Shown: positions 43,400-52,617, counted from the first letter of the stretch. The stretch: DNA of 63,337 bases from an uncultured Muribaculaceae bacterium (GCA_910586475.1 CAJUHM010000005.1:1-63337), one strand, 5' to 3'. A program made the numbers and translations. The notes: generated from the sequence alone by a model not told the origin.

Positions 43400-45196
43400 A
43401 TGACATATTTGCGCCGTTATGCCGCCTTAGCCATGCTGCTGACTGCCTGCGGAGCAGTCTCCGCCCAGGAGAATCTCAACCAGGAAATAACAGTGGCCCA
43501 CCATGAAGAGGTGCGGCCGACCGATGCGGTCAGACTCAATGTAATACCGTCGGTCTCTATGCCGGCTATGAAAAGTCAGGCGCTGACCTATGGTAGCCGG
43601 CAGGTCAGGGTCGATGTGCCGTCATCGATCGCGTCGCTTGCCCCGGCGGCTTATGCTGATACGATCTACCGTTCTCCCTACAGGGGCTACGCCGGGCTGG
43701 GCTATTTACCCGCGTTTAACTTAGGGGCGTCGGCCGGCTATAAATTCATCGACAACGACCGAGTGCGACTGAGCGGATGGATGCAGTATGACGGACAAAG
43801 CTACCGCGCAGACATGCCGTTTGCCGGAAACGGAGCCCCGTTCTCAAGTGTGAGAATGCGCAAAAACGTCGCCACTGTCGGGGCCGCTCTGCACAGTGCG
43901 GTCGGACGGGAATCGTTTATCGACGTGGCGCTGGACTACACTTTCGCAGCCTACAACACCCCCTCCTATAAGACTGAAGAAGAGACCTCGGTTCTTGTCC
44001 CCGCAATGAAGAACCAGAATGTCCACCGGCTCAATCTTCAGTCGCTATGGACAATGACCCACGGAAAGTGGGACACCGGAATCGGTCTCAGATATGGTCA
44101 TTTCGCCTATGGCAATCACATAATCGGACCGCAGTCAGTGAACCCGCAGCAGCCTCTGCCTGACGTCTTCGACCTGGCGTCTGCTTTTGATCCGGTCAGG
44201 GAAAACCGCCTGTCCGTTAATGCGTTTGCTTCCGCTAAAGTGCTGGGTGCCGAAGCGGCAGGACTTGATGTGAACTTCTCTTATGTCGGAAACACGCATT
44301 ATTCCGAACTGAGAGCGCTGCCATATGATCCGGTCGGAATCTATGAGCCGCAGGGCTCGTGGGGCCACAGTCTGCTCTCGCTCCGCCCGTTCTACCGCAC
44401 TTCGTGGAAGCATATTGTCCTCGATCTCGGACTGAACCTCGACCTGACCTTCAATGCCGGCAAGGCGTTCCATATTTCTCCTTCTGCACAGGCTTCATGG
44501 AAGCCGAGCAACTTCGTGACTCTTTATGTCAAGGCAAACGGAGGCGAACGGCAGAACACACTGGCCACACTTTTCGATGTCTCCCCTTATGCGATGCCAA
44601 ATCTTGCCTATCGCGACTCCCACGTCGTTCTCGACGGAGAGGTCGGTGTAACAGTCGGTCTCTTCAAAGGATTCTATTCGCAGATCTCGGCCGGCTACGC
44701 TGTGGCCAATGACTGGCTGATGCCGCTTAGCCTCGACTTCTATCAGTCGGTTTTCGAAAAGGTCAATATGAAAGGCTACAAATTCCATCTCGGCCTCGGC
44801 TACCGCTACCGGAGCCTGTTTGAGGTTCAGGGCAACGTGGAGCTGGCTCCTCAGAAGGAGAACAGAGGCTACTATCTTTGGCGTGACCGCGCCCGTGTGG
44901 TTGCCGACGCACATATCCGTGTGACACCGATCGAACCGCTCGACGTCACCCTCGGATGGGAATTCCGCGGATCGCGAAAGGCGATGGTCCGGAGCTTTGG
45001 GACTTTGTCAATGGAACAGAACATGATGTCGCTCGGAAGCGTTAATAATCTGTCGCTGGGTGCCAACTACCGTCTGACGCCGCGATGGACGCTCTGGTGT
45101 AGCGTTGAAAATATCCTCAATCATCATTATGCACTTGTCAGCCTGCTCCCGTCGCAAGGCGTTGCCGGACTAATCGGGGCAAGCTATAAATTCTAA
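43400..45196 (+). CDS. Outer-membrane beta-barrel protein, TonB-dependent receptor barrel without plug
   Basis: The start is taken at the ATG at 43400 (MTYLRRYAALAML), giving a clean signal peptide cleaved after V-S-A; an earlier ATG at 43376 is possible. The roughly 598-residue product ends in an aromatic residue after a Y-x-F pattern (ASYKF), as outer-membrane barrels do, and has alternating strands throughout such as LNLQSLWTMTHGKWDTGIGLRYG and YRLTPRWTLWCSVENILN. The 130-residue plug domain of ordinary TonB-dependent receptors is absent; only about 70 residues precede the barrel, starting with an EITVAHHEEVRP stretch. It follows the TPR gene and precedes the mannosyltransferase gene by 6 bases. 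Confidence 0.8.
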   Translation: MTYLRRYAALAMLLTACGAVSAQENLNQEITVAHHEEVRPTDAVRLNVIPSVSMPAMKSQALTYGSRQVRVDVPSSIASLAPAAYADTIYRSPYRGYAGLGYLPAFNLGASAGYKFIDNDRVRLSGWMQYDGQSYRADMPFAGNGAPFSSVRMRKNVATVGAALHSAVGRESFIDVALDYTFAAYNTPSYKTEEETSVLVPAMKNQNVHRLNLQSLWTMTHGKWDTGIGLRYGHFAYGNHIIGPQSVNPQQPLPDVFDLASAFDPVRENRLSVNAFASAKVLGAEAAGLDVNFSYVGNTHYSELRALPYDPVGIYEPQGSWGHSLLSLRPFYRTSWKHIVLDLGLNLDLTFNAGKAFHISPSAQASWKPSNFVTLYVKANGGERQNTLATLFDVSPYAMPNLAYRDSHVVLDGEVGVTVGLFKGFYSQISAGYAVANDWLMPLSLDFYQSVFEKVNMKGYKFHLGLGYRYRSLFEVQGNVELAPQKENRGYYLWRDRARVVADAHIRVTPIEPLDVTLGWEFRGSRKAMVRSFGTLSMEQNMMSLGSVNNLSLGANYRLTPRWTLWCSVENILNHHYALVSLLPSQGVAGLIGASYKF

Positions 45197-45202
45197 CCGA
45201 AG

Positions 45203-45985
45203 ATGAATGAATCAACATCATTGACGTGGGAAGCGAAGGAATCGGATAGCGTCGTTATCATTCCGACCTATAATGAACGCGAGAATGTCGCGGCAATCAT
45301 CGATGCCGTCCTGCGTCAGCCTGTCAGAATGGACGTGCTGATCATCGACGATGGTTCGCCCGACGGAACGGCAGAAATTGTCCGCGAGAAAATGGCCGGA
45401 CATCCGGGCCGCGTGCATCTCGTCGAGAGGTCGGGCAAGCTGGGACTCGGAACTGCCTACATCGCCGGATTCCGTTGGGCTCTCGAACGACCCCAATATG
45501 AATATATCTTCGAGATGGATGCGGACTTCTCGCATAATCCCGACTCTCTTCCCGAACTCTACAAGGCAGTCAGCGAAGGTGGTGCGGATGTTGCCGTCGG
45601 GTCGCGCTACGTCACCGGCGTGAATGTCGTCAACTGGCCGATGGGACGCGTGATAATGTCCTACTATGCCTCTGTCTATGTCAGAAAGGTGACCGGAATG
45701 CATGTCCACGACACTACGGCCGGATTCGTATGCTACAGGCGCGATGTGCTCCGCACTATCGAGCTCGACAAGATCCGGTTCAAGGGCTACGCTTTCCAGA
45801 TCGAGATGAAGTTTACCGCTTCAAAATGCGGATTCCGTATCGCGGAAGTCCCGATTGTATTTGTCAACCGTGTGCTCGGCACAAGCAAGATGTCAGGTGG
45901 TATTTTCGGCGAGGCATTCTTCGGCGTTATCCGTCTGAAAGTCTCAAGTTGGTTCAGAAAATATCCTAAACGCCATGAACAGTAA
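45203..45985 (+). CDS. Polyprenol monophosphomannose synthase-like glycosyltransferase (GT2)
   Basis: The 260-residue protein is a family 2 glycosyltransferase of the Dpm1 type, which moves mannose from GDP-mannose to a polyprenyl phosphate. Signatures are VVIIPTYNERENV (about 18-30), the IIDDGSPDGT nucleotide-binding motif (about 47-56) and EMDADFSHNP (about 104-113, metal-binding D-x-D). MSYYASVYVRK and DTTAGFVCYRR follow. There is no large C-terminal membrane domain, so it should associate peripherally with the membrane. GDP-mannose may come from manC. It overlaps pyrC by 11 bases, and this pairing is seen in other Bacteroidales from my knowledge of the group. Confidence 0.88.
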   Translation: MNESTSLTWEAKESDSVVIIPTYNERENVAAIIDAVLRQPVRMDVLIIDDGSPDGTAEIVREKMAGHPGRVHLVERSGKLGLGTAYIAGFRWALERPQYEYIFEMDADFSHNPDSLPELYKAVSEGGADVAVGSRYVTGVNVVNWPMGRVIMSYYASVYVRKVTGMHVHDTTAGFVCYRRDVLRTIELDKIRFKGYAFQIEMKFTASKCGFRIAEVPIVFVNRVLGTSKMSGGIFGEAFFGVIRLKVSSWFRKYPKRHEQ

Positions 45986-47327
45986 GCGAACTATTATCCA
46001 TAATGTCTACGTTGTCAACGAAGGACGATCTTTTCACGGCTATGTCGAAATCGAGGGTGAATTCATCCGGTCGGTTGGCGATGGCGATCCGGAAGAATTG
46101 CTGAAGAGCGGTGCGGAACTGATCGATGGACGTGGTCGTCTGCTTCTGCCCGGTGTCATTGACACCCACGTCCACTTCCGTGATCCCGGTCTGACCCGCA
46201 AGGCCGACATGGAGACGGAGAGCCGTGCGGCTGTAGCCGGCGGTGTGACATCGTTTGTCGACATGCCCAACACTAAGCCCCCGACAGTCACTGTGAGCGC
46301 GCTCGAGGATAAACTCAAGCGTGCGTCGGAAGTGAGTCTGGCAAACTATGGGTTCTTTATAGGCGCGACTGCCGACAATCTTGAAGAACTGAAGAACGTC
46401 GACTATTCGCGGTGTGCCGGAGTGAAACTGTTCATGGGATCTTCGACCGGCGGAATGCTTGTCGATTCTCTTGAAGTGATGGAGCGGATAATGGCTGAGG
46501 TTCCCGCTCTCATGGCCGTACACGCCGAGGACGAGACTCTCCTCAACGCCAACCGTAAAGCGGTCGTGGAGCGTTATGGCGAGGAACTTGAGATGGAGTT
46601 CCACCCCGTCATCCGCAATCATCGTGTTTGCTTTACGGCCTCACAGAAAGCCGTGGCGACTGCCCGCCGGATGAACCATCGCCTCCACCTGCTTCATGTG
46701 TCGACTGCCGATGAGCTGGCGCTGCTTGAGCCGGGGACTCCCGAAGGAAAACTCGTGACAGCCGAAACCTGTCCGCAATATCTTGCTTTCAGTGATGAAC
46801 AGTACGGGATGCTCGGCTCGCGGATCAAATGCAATCCGGCAATTAAGCGTCCGGCAGATCGTGAGGCACTGCGCGAAGGTGTGCGGAACGGGCTGATCGA
46901 TACAATCGCGACCGACCATGCGCCACATCTCGCCGAAGAGAAGCTCGGAACAGCTCTGACGGCTGTCTCCGGAATGCCGTTGATCCAGTTCTCGCTGACT
47001 CTGATGTTGCAGATGGCCGAGGAGGGAGTGTTTACCGTAGCGGAGGTTGTCCGGAAGATGTGCCATAATCCGGCGGTAATCTACGGCATCGACCGCCGCG
47101 GATTCATCCGTCCGGGCTATTATGCCGACCTTGTGCTGGTCGACAATGATTGTGACCCTTACACGATTACCGATGCGCACGTTCTGAGTCGTTGCGGCTG
47201 GACACCTCTCAATGGGCTGACAGTCAACAATAAGGTCGACATGACGATAGTTAGCGGCGAAGTCGCCTGGCGATTCGGAGTGCTTTTTTCAGGTGTTCGC
47301 GGCAAAGAATTGAGATTTAATGTCTGA
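45975..47327 (+). CDS. pyrC: Dihydroorotase
   Basis: PyrC cyclises carbamoyl-aspartate to dihydroorotate in pyrimidine synthesis. At 450 residues it belongs to the class I/AllB-like group of the amidohydrolase superfamily. The metal-binding site is DTHVHFRDPG (about 64-73), followed by DMPNTKP, GVKLFMGSS (carboxylated Lys about 154), AVHAEDE, HLLHVSTADE (about 239) and the ATDHAPH metal Asp (about 313-319). It overlaps the glycosyltransferase by 11 bases and precedes the carbonic anhydrase gene by 20, which could supply bicarbonate for carbamoyl phosphate (inference). Confidence 0.96.
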   Translation: MNSKRTIIHNVYVVNEGRSFHGYVEIEGEFIRSVGDGDPEELLKSGAELIDGRGRLLLPGVIDTHVHFRDPGLTRKADMETESRAAVAGGVTSFVDMPNTKPPTVTVSALEDKLKRASEVSLANYGFFIGATADNLEELKNVDYSRCAGVKLFMGSSTGGMLVDSLEVMERIMAEVPALMAVHAEDETLLNANRKAVVERYGEELEMEFHPVIRNHRVCFTASQKAVATARRMNHRLHLLHVSTADELALLEPGTPEGKLVTAETCPQYLAFSDEQYGMLGSRIKCNPAIKRPADREALREGVRNGLIDTIATDHAPHLAEEKLGTALTAVSGMPLIQFSLTLMLQMAEEGVFTVAEVVRKMCHNPAVIYGIDRRGFIRPGYYADLVLVDNDCDPYTITDAHVLSRCGWTPLNGLTVNNKVDMTIVSGEVAWRFGVLFSGVRGKELRFNV

Positions 47328-47348
47328 CAATATTAAAAATACGCAGTG

Positions 47349-47909
47349 ATGATTGACGAAATTATCAGTTTTAACAAATCATTTGTCGAGAATAAGGGCT
47401 ATGAGCGTTTTCTGACCGACAAATATCCTAACAAGCGCATAGCTATTGTCACCTGCATGGACACAAGGCTTGTCGAATTGCTTCCGGCCGCGCTTGGCCT
47501 GAGAAACGGAGATGTCAAGATCATAAAGAATGCCGGCGGAACGATCACGAATCCGTTCGACAGCGCAATGCGTAGCCTGCTGGTGGCAGTCTATGAGCTT
47601 GGCGTCAATGAAATAATGATTATCGGCCACACGGGCTGCGGCGTCCAGGGCATGGATTCTGCAGAGATGCAGAAGCTGATGATGGAGCGTGGTGTGCCTG
47701 CCGGAAACATCTCGCTGATGAAGCACTGCGGAATCGATCTCGACAGCTGGCTTCACGGATTCGACGACACTGCGTCGGCGGTTCAGGAGACTGTCGATCT
47801 TGTGTCGCGCCACCCGCTGATGCCTCCGGAGGGAGTGGCAGTGAGAGGCTATATAATGGACTCCCGTACCGGAAGACTGATGGCGGTCGACCCCGACGCT
47901 CCCGCTTAG
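47349..47909 (+). CDS. Beta-class carbonic anhydrase
   Basis: The 186-residue protein interconverts CO2 and bicarbonate. Zinc ligands are visible in TCMDTRLVELL (Cys-x-Asp-x-Arg, about residue 36) and in IGHTGCGVQGM (His-x2-Cys, about 96-99). The start is the ATG at 47349; a GTG three bases earlier gives one extra residue. It lies 21 bases after pyrC and likely belongs to the same transcript. Confidence 0.95.
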   Translation: MIDEIISFNKSFVENKGYERFLTDKYPNKRIAIVTCMDTRLVELLPAALGLRNGDVKIIKNAGGTITNPFDSAMRSLLVAVYELGVNEIMIIGHTGCGVQGMDSAEMQKLMMERGVPAGNISLMKHCGIDLDSWLHGFDDTASAVQETVDLVSRHPLMPPEGVAVRGYIMDSRTGRLMAVDPDAPA

Positions 47910-47945
47910 AAATGAATCGATTGGATCCCGTACAACAATTTATCA

Positions 47946-48659
47946 ATGAAAATTTCAACTATTATCGTCTTTGCCGTTTTGTTTTTCGGCGATCTCCAGG
48001 CCGAAGCCGAACGTAAATCGGAAATTCCCGCAACCACGGGAAAAGATATGGAATATGAAGAAGATGTGCCGTGGCCTGAAGAGATTCCTGACTATTGCGA
48101 ACTGCCGCAGGCGGATGCGAAACCGGCCCTTTCGCTCGAAAACCTGATTGACATGATGGTCGCCTTGCCGATTGCCGGTGAGCCGGAAATTGATGCGGAG
48201 GTGCTTCAGCGCTTTGTGGCTCGGCATAATCCCGATTTCCCGATCGAGATCGCCGATGCCTACATCAAGGTAGGCCGCCGTTATGGGATCAGGGGTGACG
48301 TAGCTCTCTGTCAGAGCATTCTGGAAACCGGCTGGTTTCGGTTTGCCGACGGAACGAGTGTGACCGCCGATCAGCATAACTACTGCGGACTGGGTGTCAT
48401 AAAGCGCGGCCAGCGCGGCCATTCGTTCGAAACGGTCGAACAGGGTGTGACTGCGCAGATCCAGCATCTTTATGCCTATGCGTGCAGCGATCCGATTCCG
48501 AAGGGGGAGGAGCTTATCGACCCCCGTTTCAGCTTTGTTGCACGTGGTGTGGCGCCGACATGGTCGGAACTCTCCGGACGCTGGGCCGCCAACGACCGCT
48601 ATGCAAAATCGATAATGAAACTATTCATTGAATTGAGAGAATTCAACGCTAAGAATTAA
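47946..48659 (+). CDS. Secreted glucosaminidase-domain protein (GH73-like)
   Basis: The 237-residue product has a signal-like hydrophobic N-terminus (about 1-19), an acidic linker (about 20-70) and a glucosaminidase (Flg/Acm-type, GH73-like) domain (about 95-235). The catalytic-acid segment ALCQSILETGWFRF carries Glu127, and HNYCGLGV lies about 15 residues on. It probably cuts the glycan chains of peptidoglycan. It is flanked by the carbonic anhydrase and queF genes with short gaps (36 and 13 bases). Confidence 0.88.
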   Translation: MKISTIIVFAVLFFGDLQAEAERKSEIPATTGKDMEYEEDVPWPEEIPDYCELPQADAKPALSLENLIDMMVALPIAGEPEIDAEVLQRFVARHNPDFPIEIADAYIKVGRRYGIRGDVALCQSILETGWFRFADGTSVTADQHNYCGLGVIKRGQRGHSFETVEQGVTAQIQHLYAYACSDPIPKGEELIDPRFSFVARGVAPTWSELSGRWAANDRYAKSIMKLFIELREFNAKN

Positions 48660-48672
48660 TAGAATAATCAAG

Positions 48673-49143
48673 ATGAGAACAGAAGACCAACTCGAAGGGG
48701 TGACTCGTCTGGGAGACACTTCTGTAAAATATCCGACCGAATATGCACCCGAGGTGCTTGAGTCGTTTGTCAACAAACATCCCGAAAACGAATATCTCGT
48801 AACCTTCACATGCCCCGAGTTTACCTCACTTTGTCCGAAAACCGGACAGCCTGATTTTGCCAGAATCATAATCAATTATATCCCGCGCGAACGGATGGTC
48901 GAGAGCAAGAGCCTCAAGCTCTATCTGTTCAGCTTCCGCAACCACGGAGACTTCCACGAGGACTGCATCAATATCATAATGAAGGACCTCGTAAAGCTCA
49001 TGGATCCGCGCTATATTGAGGTCATAGGGCTGTTCACACCAAGGGGCGGAATCTCGATCTACCCCTTCGCAAACTATGGCGACGAGGATCATCAGGATAT
49101 GGTGAAGGCACGCATGCTTGCCGCTTTCCGCAACGATTTCTAA
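48673..49143 (+). CDS. queF: NADPH-dependent 7-cyano-7-deazaguanine reductase
   Basis: QueF reduces preQ0 to preQ1 in queuosine synthesis. The 156-residue length is that of the short, single-domain (YkvM-type) form. The catalytic Cys lies in SLCPKTGQPD (about residue 54), and the hallmark ESKSLKLYLFSFRNHGDFHE stretch (about 77-96, given in part) carries the NADPH-binding QueF motif. It stands next to queC (21-base gap), the preQ0 synthase, so the two steps are adjacent in the chromosome and pathway. Confidence 0.97.
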   Translation: MRTEDQLEGVTRLGDTSVKYPTEYAPEVLESFVNKHPENEYLVTFTCPEFTSLCPKTGQPDFARIIINYIPRERMVESKSLKLYLFSFRNHGDFHEDCINIIMKDLVKLMDPRYIEVIGLFTPRGGISIYPFANYGDEDHQDMVKARMLAAFRNDF

Positions 49144-49164
49144 TCCCACCTGCTTATTGAAGAT

Positions 49165-49809
49165 ATGGAAAAAGATTGTCTGATGGTGTTGTCGGGAGGT
49201 ATGGATTCGACAACGATGCTCTATGACTATGCGGATTCGATTGCCGTTGCGGTCAATTTCAACTATGGCGCTAATCATAATTACCGCGAAGCAGAATGTG
49301 CGCGTGAAAACTGCCGTCGTCTCGGAATCGAACTGATTGAGATCGATCTTGAATTTATCGGCCGCTATTTCGAAAGTTCACTGCTGAGCGGGGCCGATGC
49401 GATTCCCGAAGGCCATTATGCTGACGAGAACATGCGGTCGACAGTCGTGCCGTTCCGCAACGGAATCATGCTGTCGGTGGCTGCCGGCATTGCCGAAAGC
49501 CGCGGGCTGAAAGCTGTCATGATCGCCAATCATGGCGGTGATCATGCGATCTATCCCGACTGTCGTCCCGAGTTTATCGAGTCGATGGGGAGGGCGATCG
49601 GTGCCGGAACTTATGACGGTATTGAACTGCGCGCTCCCTATACGCATATGTCCAAAGCGGATATAGCGCGTCGCGGGGCAGAAATCGGGGTAGACTATTC
49701 CCTGACCTATTCCTGCTATAAGGGTGGCGAGACTCATTGCGGCCGCTGCGGGACCTGCGTCGAACGCCGCGAGGCGATGATTGCGGCCGGAATTGAACCG
49801 GACTGCTGA
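49165..49809 (+). CDS. queC: 7-cyano-7-deazaguanine synthase
   Basis: QueC converts 7-carboxy-7-deazaguanine and ammonia to preQ0 with ATP, giving the substrate for QueF. The 214-residue protein has the PP-loop LSGGMDSTTML (about 9-19), GANHNYRE (about 35-42), PFRNGIML (about 93-100) and the C-terminal zinc site SCYKGGETHCGRCGTC (four Cys, about 184-199). QueD and QueE are not in the window. Confidence 0.96.
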   Translation: MEKDCLMVLSGGMDSTTMLYDYADSIAVAVNFNYGANHNYREAECARENCRRLGIELIEIDLEFIGRYFESSLLSGADAIPEGHYADENMRSTVVPFRNGIMLSVAAGIAESRGLKAVMIANHGGDHAIYPDCRPEFIESMGRAIGAGTYDGIELRAPYTHMSKADIARRGAEIGVDYSLTYSCYKGGETHCGRCGTCVERREAMIAAGIEPDC

Positions 49810-49855
49810 TTGGATCCCGTTTCCCGATATTTGTTGATGCTGGGAACCGGGGGGC

Positions 49856-51370
49856 TTACTCGTAGAGAACGACGTCGAGTTTTTTCGACCCTGAAATAGC
49901 TGTGCCTGTCCAGATCCCGTCTCCATCATAGGAGATGGAGATCGTCAGGTCGGAGTTTTTGTCGTTGGTGTGGAAGATAAATCTGTCGTTGAGGCCGGAT
50001 CCATCCATTTTGAGGTTGATTCCGTAGCTGACATTAGTGTAGTCGCAGCTTTCCCACCGGCCTGCATTGTCGGTTTTAGCCGTCAGTCTGACCGGCCATC
50101 TTTGGCCTGTCGCATCGGCGAAATATCCGTTGAAATTATATGTGTGCATCAGCGGACCAGGGGTCCCGTCGCGTACATCATAGAAGCTATCTTCGGCAGG
50201 AGCCTCAGCCGGTCCGACGGCTGCTTCTGCGGTCTCCGGCGCGGCGCTTTCTTCGACAGCCGGCGGCGCGTCGCGCTCCGTTGCCGTTGCCTCGGAATCG
50301 ACAAGAACCGGTGCGGAGGGGCGGGACGAGGTGTGGCGTTGTGACATCACGGCAATAAGTAGGATCAGGCAGGCTGCGAGCAGCCCGGCGATTATCCATG
50401 TGAGTGTCCTGTCTCGTGTCGGCCGGTTTTCTTTTTCAGCAGGGAGGTCGCGCGGCAGATCCCCGGCAAAACTGATGGCATCGGCCTGACGAGCGGTAGC
50501 CTGAAACTGGAGAGCTTTTCTGAGTGCGTCGCGCAACTGCGGCGACGTTTCCGACGGGAGCGCTCGGCAGATGTAGTCGTGAGTCAGTTCGGTGGCTTTC
50601 GGCGGACGACTGCCTGAAAGCGCATGGAGCATTGTCGCTGCAAGAGCATAGACATCGGTCTGGGGAGAAAAGGAGGAGATGCCGGCATACTGTTCGATCG
50701 GGGCGTAGCCTTCGGTGAATCCTGCGGCGGCGATGGTGCGGGTTGACGATCCGTTGTCGGCAATGTGTTTCGACTGGCCGAAGTCGATAAGCACAGGCAT
50801 CGGCCGGTTGCCGGGTCCGTTTGTGACCACTATGTTGCCCGGCTTTATGTCGAGATGCATGATTCGCCGGGCATGAAGCTTGCCGACCGCATCGCATAGC
50901 GGACGGATGAGCGTCAGGGTCTCTGCCTCCGAAAGGTGATGGCGCGATCCGATGTAGTCGCGCAGAGAGGGCCCCGCAAGGTAGTCCATTGCGAAATAGG
51001 CCGTTGAGTTGGCTTTGAAAACCTCATGGACACCGACGATATTCGGGCTGAGTCCGCGGATCGATCTCAGGCGTTCGGCCTCTGCGATAAAATCATCCAT
51101 TGCGGCTGCGACTCTTTCTCGGGCCGGAACGGTGGCTACGATGGTTGAGTCGGTCGTGTCAGGGTCACGGGTGCAGTCGCCCGCAAGAAAAAATTCCTTG
51201 AGGGCCACGCAGATTTCATCTGTGTGACTGCCGGCGATGGCACATGCCCGGGCCATGTAGGTGATTCCGAATCCACCCGTGCCGAGCACGCGGACAATCA
51301 CATAACGAGTAGTCCCGGAGAAGATGACTGTGCCGTTGGGAAGGGCATAGGGAACATAAGGAGAGTCCAT
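49856..51370 (-). CDS. Transmembrane Ser/Thr protein kinase (Hanks type) with extracytoplasmic domain
   Basis: The roughly 504-residue product starts at the ATG at 51370; the frame further up overlaps bioB and offers only a TTG. The cytoplasmic kinase domain (about 15-290) has VRVLGTGGFGITYMA (G-loop), VALKEFF (Lys), HLDIKPGN (catalytic Asp, with Leu for Arg) and DFGQSK (Mg-binding), then GYAPIEQY and TDVYALAATML. A single membrane helix follows (LTWIIAGLLAACLILLIAV, about 320-338), then an acidic Ala/Pro/Glu-rich linker and a C-terminal beta-rich domain (about 405-504) outside the cytoplasm. It may sense an envelope signal. The Arg of HRD is missing, which often means control without activation-loop phosphorylation. 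Confidence 0.9.
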   Translation of the reverse strand: MDSPYVPYALPNGTVIFSGTTRYVIVRVLGTGGFGITYMARACAIAGSHTDEICVALKEFFLAGDCTRDPDTTDSTIVATVPARERVAAAMDDFIAEAERLRSIRGLSPNIVGVHEVFKANSTAYFAMDYLAGPSLRDYIGSRHHLSEAETLTLIRPLCDAVGKLHARRIMHLDIKPGNIVVTNGPGNRPMPVLIDFGQSKHIADNGSSTRTIAAAGFTEGYAPIEQYAGISSFSPQTDVYALAATMLHALSGSRPPKATELTHDYICRALPSETSPQLRDALRKALQFQATARQADAISFAGDLPRDLPAEKENRPTRDRTLTWIIAGLLAACLILLIAVMSQRHTSSRPSAPVLVDSEATATERDAPPAVEESAAPETAEAAVGPAEAPAEDSFYDVRDGTPGPLMHTYNFNGYFADATGQRWPVRLTAKTDNAGRWESCDYTNVSYGINLKMDGSGLNDRFIFHTNDKNSDLTISISYDGDGIWTGTAISGSKKLDVVLYE

Positions 51371-51402
51371 GAAGTGAGGTCTGGATGAATAATGAGAGGG
51401 GA

Positions 51403-52389
51403 TCAATGGGTGCGTCCGAGACTGTCGTAGAGAGCGTAGTCATCATCGATCTTGTTGCCGATAGTTGTCAGCATGTCGCCCACAAGAGAACCGGAGATGC
51501 CCCCTTTGAGGAGCCGGCGGGTCGTTTCTGGCGAAAGACGTGAACGTCCTCCGGCAAAACGCATTGCCACTTTGGGCGCGACAAGACGCATCAGAGCCAC
51601 ACTGAGAATAATCTCCTCTTCCGAAATCAGCGGAACAGATTCGAGGGGCGTGCCCTTGATCGGCTGAAGGATATTGACGGGGATCGAACAGGCGCCGGCA
51701 TCGCGGGCCTGTTCGGCGAGTTCAAGACGGTCGCGGAGTGTTTCGCCCATGCCGATTATGCCACCGGAGCAGACTTCCATTCCCGCTTCGCGCGCCCAGG
51801 CAATTGTCTGCAGTTTGTCGGCGTGGGAGTGGGTCGTGCATAGGGTAGGGAAAAATGCCGCAGAGGTCTCGAGGTTACAGTGGTAGCGTCTGACGCCTGC
51901 CTCACGCAGTCTGATCAGCTGGTCTTTGGAGAGAAGTCCCATCGAGGCGCATAGGCTTATGTCGGATCGTTGGCCGATCTCGCGGAAAATAGAGCAGAAC
52001 CGGTCCATGTCTGCCGGCGCGACTTTTCGGCCGCTGGTCACGAGAGAGAAGCGGGCAACCTTTCGGTCGGAATTGGCTTTTGCGGCCTGCAGGGCTTCGC
52101 TGAGGGGGATGAATTCATATTCTTTGATGCCCGTTGAGTGGCTGGCCGACTGGGCGCACCATTTGCAGTTTTCAGAGCAGCGCCCGGAGCGGGCGTTGAC
52201 AATCGAACAGGTGTCTATTTTGTCGCCACACCAGCGCTGGCGCACTTCGTCGGCAACGTCGGCGAGGGTGTCGGGAGTGTGGACGGATGCGAGGGCGAGT
52301 GCTTCTTCTACGGTGGCGGGAATGCCCTGAAGGGCCCGTTCGCGCACGGTCTGAAGGAGAATATCCGGGGATAATTCGTTAGCTTCCAT
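51403..52389 (-). CDS. bioB: Biotin synthase
   Basis: BioB inserts sulphur into dethiobiotin. It is a radical SAM enzyme; the 328-residue product has GRCSENCKWCAQS (Cx3Cx2C, about 71-78), VTSGRKVAP, CASMGLLSKDQ, YHCNLETS (about 155-162), the SGGIIGMGET iron-sulphur-shaping region (about 192-202) and NILQPIKGTPL (about 229-239). The start is the ATG at 52389 (MEANELSP). The -7 box at 52432-52439 lies about 45 bases upstream. It is followed by the kinase gene after 32 bases. Other bio genes are not in the window. Confidence 0.97.
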   Translation of the reverse strand: MEANELSPDILLQTVRERALQGIPATVEEALALASVHTPDTLADVADEVRQRWCGDKIDTCSIVNARSGRCSENCKWCAQSASHSTGIKEYEFIPLSEALQAAKANSDRKVARFSLVTSGRKVAPADMDRFCSIFREIGQRSDISLCASMGLLSKDQLIRLREAGVRRYHCNLETSAAFFPTLCTTHSHADKLQTIAWAREAGMEVCSGGIIGMGETLRDRLELAEQARDAGACSIPVNILQPIKGTPLESVPLISEEEIILSVALMRLVAPKVAMRFAGGRSRLSPETTRRLLKGGISGSLVGDMLTTIGNKIDDDYALYDSLGRTH

Positions 52390-52431
52390 ATAAAAAAATA
52401 ATGTAGAGTCGGCCCAATGGCCGAATTTGTG

Positions 52432-52439
52432 CAAAATTA
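52432..52439 (-). promoter_or_regulatory. bioB: -7 box of the bioB promoter
   Basis: TAATTTTG on the minus strand fits TAnnTTTG exactly, about 45 bases before the bioB ATG. A -33 TTG lies about 25 bases upstream (52465-52467), longer than the normal 20, so the full promoter is uncertain. No BirA operator was seen. Confidence 0.5.
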
Positions 52440-52525
52440 CGAAAAAAATTGGTAGAATTTCATTCAATAATGGAAGTTTTGGATTTTGTGGGTTAACGTG
52501 AAATCTTTTTAGGTGGAAAAAAGGT

Positions 52526-52533
52526 TATATTTG
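52526..52533 (+). promoter_or_regulatory. -7 box of the TolC/HlyD/ABC operon
   Basis: TATATTTG matches TAnnTTTG. It is 84 bases upstream of the TolC ATG and divergent from the bioB promoter. No -33 element is visible. The leader includes a caacccc...ggggctgg hairpin near 52535-52561. Confidence 0.5.
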
Positions 52534-52617
52534 CAACCCCGTTCAACTAAAAGGGGCTGGCGCTCGAATTTCCGTGCCGCTCCTGAACTTCAAAATAAGC
52601 TATCCACAATTCAAGTT

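Noticed and set aside
49801..49855. Terminator between queC and the kinase gene
   Set aside because: A cccgtttccc/gggaaccggg pairing is possible but has a mismatch and no T tract, so it is too weak to call.
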